Source: Methanospirillum sp.
Lineage (GTDB): Archaea; Halobacteriota; Methanomicrobia; Methanomicrobiales; Methanospirillaceae
Direction of reading: 5' to 3'
DNA length: 6,834 bases
Assembly: GCA_028679485.1 (NCBI GenBank)
Contig: JAJRBL010000183.1
Coordinates: 1-6,834, forward strand
Shown in pieces: positions 1 through 5,908 of this stretch. The notes under the pieces were generated by a model. The model was not told the DNA's origin. It made no database searches and worked only from the letters and a program-made list of their open reading frames with translations. Both the position numbers and the translations under genes were made by a program. Every line of letters starts with the position of its first letter. Positions within the stretch are counted from its first letter, which is position 1.

Positions 1-65
1 CAGAGATGATCAAATATCCATAAGGCCGTCTTTTCATCAGACCCTGGCCCTGCACGGGTACTCAT
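1..65 (-). CDS. SAM-dependent methyltransferase paralogue, N-terminus only (frameshifted 5' end)
   Basis: Only the first 21 codons are inside the window; the gene continues past the left edge. The peptide begins MSTRAGPGSDEKTALW and carries the GPGSDE-x-TA motif found at residues 17-25 of the complete methyltransferase at 1297-2043. The codons over GPGSDE differ almost only at third positions, which suggests this frame has been under protein selection. A TGA stop lies directly upstream of the ATG in the same frame, so no longer start is possible. Further upstream, a different frame encodes ITLIPAMFE followed by TGA, matching residues 3-11 (VTLISRMFE) of the paralogue. The ancestral N-terminus has therefore been split off by a one-base shift. 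The gene either restarts at this ATG, whose first bases overlap the TGA, or is decaying. The catalytic region is not visible. Confidence 0.6.
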   Translation of the reverse strand, partial: MSTRAGPGSDEKTALWIFDHL

Positions 66-172
66 TCAAACATGGCCGGGATAAGGGTAATCCCCGGATA
101 AAAACGTATGAATGAAGGGTTATGTCCGGTAGGTCCGGGTTGGACAGGATGCGAACCAGCCTGATGCGATAA

Positions 173-180
173 AATTTAAG
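173..180 (+). promoter_or_regulatory. Probable TATA box for the SecD-P1-like gene
   Basis: An A/T-rich element (AATTTAAG, within ATAAAATTTAAGATTTAAC) is the best TATA-like sequence in the 156-bp divergent spacer 66-221. An archaeal start about 25 bases downstream would fall near 202, giving a leader of about 20 bases. A weak Shine-Dalgarno-like AAGGT (203-207) would then lie almost at the transcript's 5' end, 14 bases before the ATG at 222. The rest of the spacer holds only a short inverted repeat (TGTCC/GGACA, 123-127 and 142-146). Confidence 0.4.
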
Positions 181-221
181 ATTTAACAGATACGGATATG
201 GTAAGGTATCTCGGATAATCT

Positions 222-1247
222 ATGCCAGAACAACCTGAGTCAGGGAGGTCCGGGTTCATTAAACGGGCTCGGATCTCTCTCGTAATTATTGCTTTACTGC
301 TCTGCATCGGTGGAGCAATCCTTCTCCCGGGTTTCATACACCATTCTCCAGGTGAAAACAAGGTCATCTGTGACTCGGAGGGAGAGGATTTCTCCTCGCA
401 GTGTGCAGGAACGGATGAGTATGCATACGATCCTGTTACCGATCAGGGATGTTGCTACGGGAGACAGTACGATCGAAGAACCCAGGGGTGTGACTGGTTC
501 CAGGAAAATAGTTCTGAACCGGTTATTACCGTATACAACCTCTCATCCCAGTGCGTGAGCAAGGGAAAACTCCTCGATGAACCCTGCGTCAGGTCTCCCC
601 CGAAAAGAACGCCAGGTTTATCTCCGTGCACCAATCCGGAGACCACCGTTTTCATCGGTTTTCCCGGAGACGGGATCACCCGTGATACGGCAGAAGAGGT
701 GAGGACCATCCTGCTTGACCGTATGAGTCTCATCGGAGTCCAATGCGGAGAGGTCTCCCTTCTGCCAGAGGAGAATCTCCTCGTTACATCCGCACGCATT
801 GACTGTTCGGGAGCGGATATCCCGGCTCTCCAAGAGAGTATCTGCAAACCAGGCAGATTTGAACTCTTCATCGGGAATGATTCGTCTTCAGGCGAGAGGG
901 TTCTTACCAACGAAGATATTGCCAATATATCATATCCCCAGGAAGTAATAGTTCCCCAGAACTTCGTGGCGGTAAACCTGACCGAAGCAGGAGCCGGAAG
1001 ATTACAGAAAGCACTCCTTGAACAGGGGGTTGACAAGAATCCCGGGGCGTATAACCTCTCTATAGTCGTAGATGGAGAAACCCTCTTCGCAGGCCCTCTC
1101 TCGCCCGATATGGCCGCCGGTGTAAGGCAACAACCGATATCCACCCTCGCTATCCCCGTGGATTCGCTGGAGAAGGAGGTTTCGATCTGGGTCAGGTTAT
1201 CAGACGGCCCCCTGCCGGTGGACACGGAGGTGAAGAACCAGGAGTGA
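222..1247 (+). CDS. Membrane-anchored Cys-rich protein with an orphan SecD P1-like domain
   Basis: This 341-residue protein has a short basic N-terminus, one hydrophobic segment at residues 18-39 (signal anchor or uncleaved signal peptide) and an extracytoplasmic remainder with six N-x-S/T sequons. Residues 50-136 are cysteine-rich (C50, 61, 77, 78, 90, 111, 122, 136) and include a YDP...CC.G..YD..T..C pattern at 69-90 like galaxin repeats. Residues about 141-335 resemble the first extracytoplasmic domain (P1) of archaeal SecD. Visible landmarks, in order, are a helix ending at the LxxxGV position (170-173), a GRFELFI strand, VLTNEDI, a NLTEAGAGRLQKA helix, YNLSIVVDGETLFAGPL, and a terminal VRLSDGPLPVDTEV that corresponds to SecD's conserved GALPV just before its second membrane helix. 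The protein stops there: the SecD membrane helices are absent, so it cannot be a working SecD. Three further cysteines (175, 195, 208) lie in the P1-like part. A role in export or folding is inference. The ATG at 222 is the only start that preserves the membrane segment. Confidence 0.8.
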   Translation: MPEQPESGRSGFIKRARISLVIIALLLCIGGAILLPGFIHHSPGENKVICDSEGEDFSSQCAGTDEYAYDPVTDQGCCYGRQYDRRTQGCDWFQENSSEPVITVYNLSSQCVSKGKLLDEPCVRSPPKRTPGLSPCTNPETTVFIGFPGDGITRDTAEEVRTILLDRMSLIGVQCGEVSLLPEENLLVTSARIDCSGADIPALQESICKPGRFELFIGNDSSSGERVLTNEDIANISYPQEVIVPQNFVAVNLTEAGAGRLQKALLEQGVDKNPGAYNLSIVVDGETLFAGPLSPDMAAGVRQQPISTLAIPVDSLEKEVSIWVRLSDGPLPVDTEVKNQE

Positions 1248-1274
1248 CCGGAAGATGAAGATCCTCTCTTCCGG
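1248..1274. terminator. Hairpin between convergent genes, possible bidirectional terminator
   Basis: A perfect 8-bp inverted repeat (CCGGAAGA at 1248-1255, TCTTCCGG at 1267-1274) with an 11-base loop starts directly after the stop of the SecD-P1-like gene. It fills most of the 49-bp gap to the convergent methyltransferase stop. A second, weaker symmetric stretch (GGATCCCGGTATCC) follows at 1278-1291. There is no U-run on either strand, so a classical intrinsic terminator is not proven; transcript-end structure is an equally fair reading. Confidence 0.45.
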
Positions 1275-1296
1275 ACCGGATCCCGGTATCCCGGAT

Positions 1297-2043
1297 TCAG
1301 GGTTTCTTCATGATGAAGTACGTGTATCCGTACTCTGCCGAATATTTCCGGAACATATCCATCTCCTTCTCCAGCCCCGTGATGATGAGTTCTGCATCCT
1401 CGTTCCCTGCAAACTTCTCTTTCAGCATCAGGATATGAGAACTCATCGGTGTAAAGTACTGTTCCCACCACGTGGTGTCGGGAAGCCGGAACGAACCGAT
1501 GAGTGAGTATCCCTCCGACCGGATCATCTCTTCTACCTCCGGTACCGACGGCAGGTCGGGAGATATCTCCCGGAAGAACTCCCGGCTTTCTTCAGACGGG
1601 GAGTCGGTGAACCAGGTTAAGTCAGAGAACACCAGGTACCCGTCAGGTTTCAGGAACCTCTTCCAGTACCTGAGAGCAGGCCGTACCCCGATGATAAAAG
1701 CACAGCCTTCAGCCCAGACGATATCAAACGAGCCCTCATCGAACGGCAGGTTATCCATCGATGCCTGCTTGATCGTGATCTTTGCCTCAAGGCCGGCTTT
1801 TTTTGCCCTGCCGGCAAGATCATCGAGAAACGGCTGATGGAGATCTGATGCCGTCACCAGGCAGTCAGGACAGATCCTGGCCAGGGCGAGGGTCTGCATC
1901 CCTGACCCGCACCCGATATCCAGGATCTTCCCCCGCCTCCGGTCAGGCGGGAGAAATGACCATGCAAAGGCCGTCGCCTCATCCGAACCCGGGCCCTGCC
2001 TGGGGAGTCCTTCAAACATTCTTGAGATAAGAGTAACATCCAT
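1297..2043 (-). CDS. Class I SAM-dependent methyltransferase (type-11-like)
   Basis: This 248-residue protein is a complete class I (Rossmann-fold) SAM-dependent methyltransferase. Motif I is ILDIGCGSG (residues 40-48), and the acidic residue ending strand beta-2 is D67 in ASDLH. The acidic loop ASMDNLPF (94-101) and FDIVWAEG (106-113) are the usual motif II/III region. LKPDGYLVFSDLTW is the motif after the beta-4 helix. The N-terminal LPRQGPGSDEAT (13-24) and the C-terminal DTTWWEQYFTPM and YGYTYFIMKKP segments are typical of a family of free-standing small-molecule methyltransferases found in bacteria and methanogens. No substrate can be assigned. The protein is soluble and cytoplasmic, with no signal peptide. 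The ATG at 2043 is favoured because a TATA-like box lies about 27 bases upstream, which fits a leaderless transcript; no Shine-Dalgarno is present. A second copy begins at position 65 on the same strand, with the SecD-P1-like gene between them. Confidence 0.93.
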   Translation of the reverse strand: MDVTLISRMFEGLPRQGPGSDEATAFAWSFLPPDRRRGKILDIGCGSGMQTLALARICPDCLVTASDLHQPFLDDLAGRAKKAGLEAKITIKQASMDNLPFDEGSFDIVWAEGCAFIIGVRPALRYWKRFLKPDGYLVFSDLTWFTDSPSEESREFFREISPDLPSVPEVEEMIRSEGYSLIGSFRLPDTTWWEQYFTPMSSHILMLKEKFAGNEDAELIITGLEKEMDMFRKYSAEYGYTYFIMKKP

Positions 2044-2064
2044 GATAAAATCTTGAGAATGGAG

Positions 2065-2075
2065 GGATTATATCC
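2065..2075 (-). promoter_or_regulatory. TATA box of the methyltransferase, leaderless transcript likely
   Basis: On the minus strand the sequence reads GGATATAATCC, centred about 27 bases upstream of the ATG at 2043. That is the spacing expected if transcription starts at or next to the start codon. The absence of a Shine-Dalgarno before this ATG is consistent with a leaderless mRNA. Confidence 0.55.
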
Positions 2076-2094
2076 TTTCTGTTACATGCATCAG

Positions 2095-2110
2095 GTACAC
2101 ATCTGTGCAC
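2095..2110. promoter_or_regulatory. Operator-like pseudo-palindrome upstream of the methyltransferase promoter
   Basis: GTACACATCTGTGCAC is a 16-bp inverted repeat (GTRCACA-TC-TGTGYAC) with one mismatched pair between the half-sites. It lies about 20 bp upstream of the methyltransferase TATA-like box, a position used by activators or repressors. No cognate regulator is identified in the window, and the site differs from the TetR-associated sites at 6518-6570. Confidence 0.25.
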
Positions 2111-2217
2111 ATGAATATCTGCCTCTTTCACTCCTTTTTCCTCATACTGTTGCAATAACAGACAACCGATTCGACCTGAGAAGACGGCTGGCCTCTTGAA
2201 AACCCACGCTCCTGATC

Positions 2218-2250
2218 TCCTGGTGCAGGATATATAGGCAATTATATATT
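2218..2250 (+). promoter_or_regulatory. Promoter of the large secreted-protein gene, with adjoining inverted repeat
   Basis: Two TATA-like elements occur in tandem: TATATA at 2231-2236 and TTATATATT at 2242-2250. The second predicts a start near 2270-2275 and a leader of about 115 bases to the ATG at 2388. Directly against the first is a perfect inverted repeat TCCTG-GTG-CAGGA (2218-2230), preceded by another TCCTG at 2210-2214. It is placed where a regulator or the TFB-recognition element would act. The A/T symmetry means a minus-strand promoter cannot be excluded. Confidence 0.5.
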
Positions 2251-2345
2251 CGTCAGAGGATAAAAGTAGACACAAGAGAGAATAGTTTACTCACGGGATG
2301 GGGGAGTATATTTCTCTTAACAGGATCTGCTCTCTTCAGAATAGA

Positions 2346-2379
2346 CGGAGATCATCTCCGGAACCGGAAGGGAGGGGGG
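2346..2379 (+). promoter_or_regulatory. Leader hairpin and strong ribosome-binding site of the secreted protein
   Basis: GGAGGGGGG (2371-2379), 8 bases before the ATG at 2388, is a strong Shine-Dalgarno and decides the start in favour of 2388 over the in-frame upstream ATG at 2298. Just before it is a perfect 15-base palindrome, CGGAGATCATCTCCG (2346-2360), able to form a 5-bp stem with a 5-base loop. An upstream CTCTCTT (2330-2336) can pair with AAGGGAG (2368-2374) around this hairpin, which would hide part of the ribosome-binding site. The ribosome-binding site itself is well supported; the regulatory fold is only inferred. Confidence 0.6.
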
Positions 2380-2387
2380 AACGAACA

Positions 2388-5300
2388 ATGTCATCTCAAA
2401 GAAGAATCAACCGGGGGAGAATGGGGATAGTTTTCGGAGTAGTGGCGATGGTATTCCTGATCGGGGTATCCCCGGTCATGGCGGAGTTGCAAAACCCGCA
2501 ACCATTAGATATCGGCCAGCCAAAGACGTATCCGTCATTCTCCATCTTCTCGCCTGCACCAAATTACCTGGCAATCCAGACTCCGACAACCTATTATCAC
2601 AGCGACAATATCTTTACCGCCGTGTTAGAGGGCGATTTTACGAATACAGGAGGTCATCCCCAGTTACAATCCTTCAGCGATATCATAAGATGTCACGGAC
2701 TGAGCGGCCAGGCAGGAAATCCCTGCCAGGCAGGATTCAGAAGTGCCTACATCAACGGGGTAAACTACATCTTCGCCTATGATTTTAGTACCGGCCAGAC
2801 AAGCATCGATTCATTCACCATGAACCTGGACGATTCAGGCGGCTGGTCAGGCAGCTGGGGGGCAAAGAAGACCGTACTGAATTATGCCTGGGATAACGCA
2901 GGAAGCAATAACCGGTTATTCCAGGTTTGCGGAACAGACGACGGGGTGTACCTGATCAGGAGGATAAATACAGGGGGTACCGAGGCTCTCGATGTCTTTT
3001 TCATCCCGATAGAAGACCTCGAAGGATCTGCCACCGATATCTCCGCCCAGCCGGTGTACAGCCTCACCAACAATGACCCCGGTCGTCCGGGATTCAGCCC
3101 GGTTCCTGACACCGAGATCTACGATGCCATCGTAACCACCCACATGTACACCGATAAACCGGTGATCATCTGGACGTATGATCTTGAAGATACCGTGGTC
3201 ACTTCGTTCATCGGCCCTGATAACTACTATGGAGAGAAGACGATAGTCGATCAGGATGCATGGGTAGATACGTACAAGGGAAAACCCGCGACCGTGGTGC
3301 TCACCGAGGGATCCTATGCCGAAAATCCGTCAGGCGTGAATAATATCAATGCTATCGTCTGTGGAGACAGTACCCTTGCGGATCCCCCTGCACTGAAGAC
3401 CTACACCTGCGATGTTGCTTCATTCCCGACCGATCCCTGGGTAGAACAATCAATGTCCATCTCTGAACCTGTCATTAATGATGCCATGGGATACGGAGTC
3501 GTCAGCGATACCCTGATGGAGGTTCCCATCGTCAACTCGGCGAATGCTGAACTCGTTACCTTCATTATCGCTCTCCGGAATACCGTGATCGGTTCTTCAG
3601 ACCCTGAATACCCATGGAATGCATATTACTCCTATCTTACCTGTTATAATTCGGATATGCTCATCGTGAACAATACCGTGACCTCTTTCGATACCCAGAA
3701 TGACTTCGACGATTATGCAAATCTTGCCATCCCGGTAGGATTTGTCGACGGTGCTCCTCCCTTCAGCTACAACGGGTACGAATGCGACGGGGTCGAGGTT
3801 ACGTCAGAGGTGGAACTGAGCAAGAGCGATACCGATACCACGGAAACGGCCGGAACTGCATCGGCAAAGGCGACCGTCAGCTACGCGAACAAGTTTATGG
3901 AGAAACGGGTCGGGCTGGATATGGCAGTATCAGGAATGGTCGAGGATTCAGATAAGAACGGGATAGACTTCAAGGAGACGACCATCGATACCATCAGCCA
4001 GTGCAGCATGAACGGGCATTCCAACGGATTTATCCTGTATCTTGCCCCGAACCTGGTAACCCATGCATATAATCTCGCCGATTACAACGGCGTCCTGTCA
4101 GCGACCTACCCGGAGATCCTCTATCTCACCACGATGAATCCCTCAAGTCCGGTATCTGCTCATGCCCAGGGTTATAATATCTCCAAACCGCAGACCTCCG
4201 GACCTCTTGCCGGTATGATGACCTCCCCGACCTTTGACAACTTTGACGAGTGGGACTGGGCTGACTGGTCCGGAGGCTGGTACGATCGTGACTGGACACA
4301 GACCCCGTATGCAGCCAACTTTACCCTCACAAACCTCGGGAATAACCTCGAATGGAGCATGGGGATAGAACAGAGAACCGAGTACGAGATGACCACGTCA
4401 ACCAGCAATACCGAAGAGGTGGAGGGTGACGAGGATGCAAGCGTCAGGATCCTGGGACTCGGTGCAGGTGAAACCTTCACCTATGAGGATGAAAAAACCT
4501 TTACCAATGCGATAAACGAGGGAATCTCGTTCCTGTGGAACATGAAGGAGGTGGATGACGATGTCTGCGGGTATGATACCGTCCACGTGGAACCGGTCAT
4601 CTTAACGCCGCTCCCCGGGAAGAAGGTTCCCTGGGTTCCGGATACCTTCTCCGAATACCAGCCCTGGCTTCTCACCTACAACCTTCTGACGGCAGAGCCG
4701 TCCGAGGGATGCTATACCGGAGAAGCGATGGAACAGAAGGTCAAGACGAGTGTCGTTCCTGCCGGGGCCGGAACCATCACGCTCCCTGAAGGAGGGATAC
4801 AAAAAGGAATGACCGGCAAGGTCAGTGCCGTTCCTGCTGAGGGGTACCGGTTCCTGCACTGGGAGGCATACGGACTCGATATCGCCGACTCGTCCTCGCC
4901 GGTCATGAATGCAACCGTGAAAAACCAGATCTCGACCCTTCGGGCATTCTTTGCGAAGAACTCTTCGGATGTTGTGGATACGGCGATAATTGCGGTCCAG
5001 AACCGCTCCCCCGGCGACCAGATAAAGATACAGGGAACGATACCTTCAGGATTCAACAAGTCAGTGGCCATGAACCTGAAAAAACCGGTGACGGTCAGGG
5101 TTGGGGATATGGGCTTCCCGTTCGGCCCGGCGGTAGGGAACCGGACGATCGTCTCCGATCACGAGATTGCGTTCACCACGGAAGATCCGGAGAAGGGTGT
5201 CTCTCACCTGAGAATGGACTTCGGGTCCGGCAAATGGTGGTTTACCGCAAACGAAGTGCAGGATATCGCCAGGTACGGACTTCGATCAAATATCGTGAGG

Positions 5301-5825
5301 ATCGGTATCGGATGCGGAAACCTCTCGGCAGCCGATGAGGTTCTGATGTCTGGGAAAGAGACGATCTCCTGGTCAGGTTCTGATGAAAACGTCTCGAACA
5401 GCGTATTCTCCCTGAAGAATGCCACCCTGCGGGGAACCATCGGGTACCTGGAGGACGACGATAAGGCAAGTTCCCTGGTTCTGAACGGTGCAACCCTCGC
5501 CGGATCGGTGAATGCAACCATGCCGGTCAGGATAAAGGTAAACGGTGTTGATGTCGCCTTTTCAATCCCGACTGAAGTGAACGGTAATACGTATACCTAC
5601 TCGAGGACGAGTCCGGATCTGAATGCAACGGTGACGATCCGAAACGATACCCGGGCGTTGGATATCGTCCTCTCAGGAAAGCAGCTCTCCCATACCTTCT
5701 GGGGAGCAGGGATCCCGGTCGGCATCCAGGCAGGAAAAACAAAGGCACTGGAGCTTATCCATCCAAATCAGACGGTTTCCCTCAGGACCCCGAACATCGC
5801 CATTTCTTCGGATGAATCCCACTAA
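2388..5825 (+). CDS. Large secreted multidomain beta-rich protein with possible pore-forming-like module
   Basis: This 1145-residue protein begins with a signal peptide (basic MSSQRRINRGR, a hydrophobic core at about 12-29, and likely cleavage after VMA32). There is no C-terminal membrane helix or sorting signal, so it is probably released or held by other surface proteins. Residues about 33-465 are beta-rich with propeller-like recurring strands and most of the 11 cysteines (102, 113, 181, 325, 341, 419, 466, 539, 727, 775, 976). This part ends at GFVDGAPPF. Residues 469-518 and 655-707 are Ser/Thr-rich stretches with alternating polar and hydrophobic residues, separated by a tryptophan cluster (W622, 624, 627, 631, 636). 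Residues 784-857 match the Flg_new_2/InlB B-repeat pattern (VVPAGAGTI, GYRFLHW, RAFF). Residues about 876-990 and 1012-1120 look like two related beta-sandwich domains. At least eleven N-x-S/T sequons lie beyond residue 850, suggesting heavy glycosylation. The arrangement recalls bacterial and archaeal secreted proteins in which a propeller ending in a GAPP motif precedes an aerolysin-like segment. This is recalled resemblance only; the function is unknown. The start is fixed by the ribosome-binding site at 2371-2379. Confidence 0.85.
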   Translation: MSSQRRINRGRMGIVFGVVAMVFLIGVSPVMAELQNPQPLDIGQPKTYPSFSIFSPAPNYLAIQTPTTYYHSDNIFTAVLEGDFTNTGGHPQLQSFSDIIRCHGLSGQAGNPCQAGFRSAYINGVNYIFAYDFSTGQTSIDSFTMNLDDSGGWSGSWGAKKTVLNYAWDNAGSNNRLFQVCGTDDGVYLIRRINTGGTEALDVFFIPIEDLEGSATDISAQPVYSLTNNDPGRPGFSPVPDTEIYDAIVTTHMYTDKPVIIWTYDLEDTVVTSFIGPDNYYGEKTIVDQDAWVDTYKGKPATVVLTEGSYAENPSGVNNINAIVCGDSTLADPPALKTYTCDVASFPTDPWVEQSMSISEPVINDAMGYGVVSDTLMEVPIVNSANAELVTFIIALRNTVIGSSDPEYPWNAYYSYLTCYNSDMLIVNNTVTSFDTQNDFDDYANLAIPVGFVDGAPPFSYNGYECDGVEVTSEVELSKSDTDTTETAGTASAKATVSYANKFMEKRVGLDMAVSGMVEDSDKNGIDFKETTIDTISQCSMNGHSNGFILYLAPNLVTHAYNLADYNGVLSATYPEILYLTTMNPSSPVSAHAQGYNISKPQTSGPLAGMMTSPTFDNFDEWDWADWSGGWYDRDWTQTPYAANFTLTNLGNNLEWSMGIEQRTEYEMTTSTSNTEEVEGDEDASVRILGLGAGETFTYEDEKTFTNAINEGISFLWNMKEVDDDVCGYDTVHVEPVILTPLPGKKVPWVPDTFSEYQPWLLTYNLLTAEPSEGCYTGEAMEQKVKTSVVPAGAGTITLPEGGIQKGMTGKVSAVPAEGYRFLHWEAYGLDIADSSSPVMNATVKNQISTLRAFFAKNSSDVVDTAIIAVQNRSPGDQIKIQGTIPSGFNKSVAMNLKKPVTVRVGDMGFPFGPAVGNRTIVSDHEIAFTTEDPEKGVSHLRMDFGSGKWWFTANEVQDIARYGLRSNIVRIGIGCGNLSAADEVLMSGKETISWSGSDENVSNSVFSLKNATLRGTIGYLEDDDKASSLVLNGATLAGSVNATMPVRIKVNGVDVAFSIPTEVNGNTYTYSRTSPDLNATVTIRNDTRALDIVLSGKQLSHTFWGAGIPVGIQAGKTKALELIHPNQTVSLRTPNIAISSDESH

Positions 5826-5873
5826 CCGATGAATCCGGGAGGGAGGGATCATGCAGATAAAAAGGCAGGAGAA

Positions 5874-5908
5874 GGAGATCTGGCTCATCTCTGCGGGTTT
5901 ATTACCCG
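5874..5908. terminator. Two short hairpins between convergent genes, possible terminator
   Basis: The 76-bp gap between the convergent large secreted-protein gene and the TetR gene ends with two adjacent inverted repeats: GAGAT/ATCTC (5875-5879 and 5887-5891) and CGGGT/ACCCG (5894-5898 and 5904-5908). The second overlaps the TetR stop codon. No U-run follows on either strand, so this is only a candidate bidirectional end structure. Confidence 0.3.

Larger units (their letters stand above)
2044..2387. other. 344-bp divergent intergenic region with promoters and leader
   Basis: This stretch has no convincing gene on either strand. It is AT-rich compared with its neighbours. From left to right it holds the TATA-like box of the methyltransferase, a 16-bp pseudo-palindrome, a T/A-rich spacer without visible structure (about 2111-2205), a short inverted repeat abutting two TATA-like boxes facing the large secreted-protein gene, and a purine-rich structured leader ending in a strong ribosome-binding site. 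The long spacing suggests that both promoters are independently regulated. Confidence 0.7.

Noticed and set aside
2..118. Plus-strand frame open from the window edge to a TGA near 118, possible end of an upstream gene
   Set aside because: Its 38-odd codons show no recognisable motif, and the same bases encode the conserved GPGSDE methyltransferase N-terminus on the other strand.
131..256. 11-base direct repeat AGGTCCGGGTT at 131-141 and 246-256
   Set aside because: It is a single short repeat with one copy inside coding sequence and no flanking mobile-element features. Chance recurrence is likely in this sequence composition.
455..1471. Long minus-strand open frame of 338 codons
   Set aside because: It lies antisense to the SecD-P1-like gene and the end of the methyltransferase. 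Its translation has no recognisable domain and an Arg/Ser-rich composition typical of a shadow frame.
2012..2275. Minus-strand frame of 87 codons across the 344-bp intergenic region
   Set aside because: It overlaps the methyltransferase start in another frame, has a Cys/aromatic-rich random composition, and crosses the promoter elements of both flanking genes.
2298..2387. In-frame N-terminal extension of the large secreted protein starting at an ATG at 2298
   Set aside because: The ATG at 2388 has a strong Shine-Dalgarno 8 bases upstream and is followed directly by a proper signal peptide. The extension is charged and low in information, and would bury the signal peptide internally.
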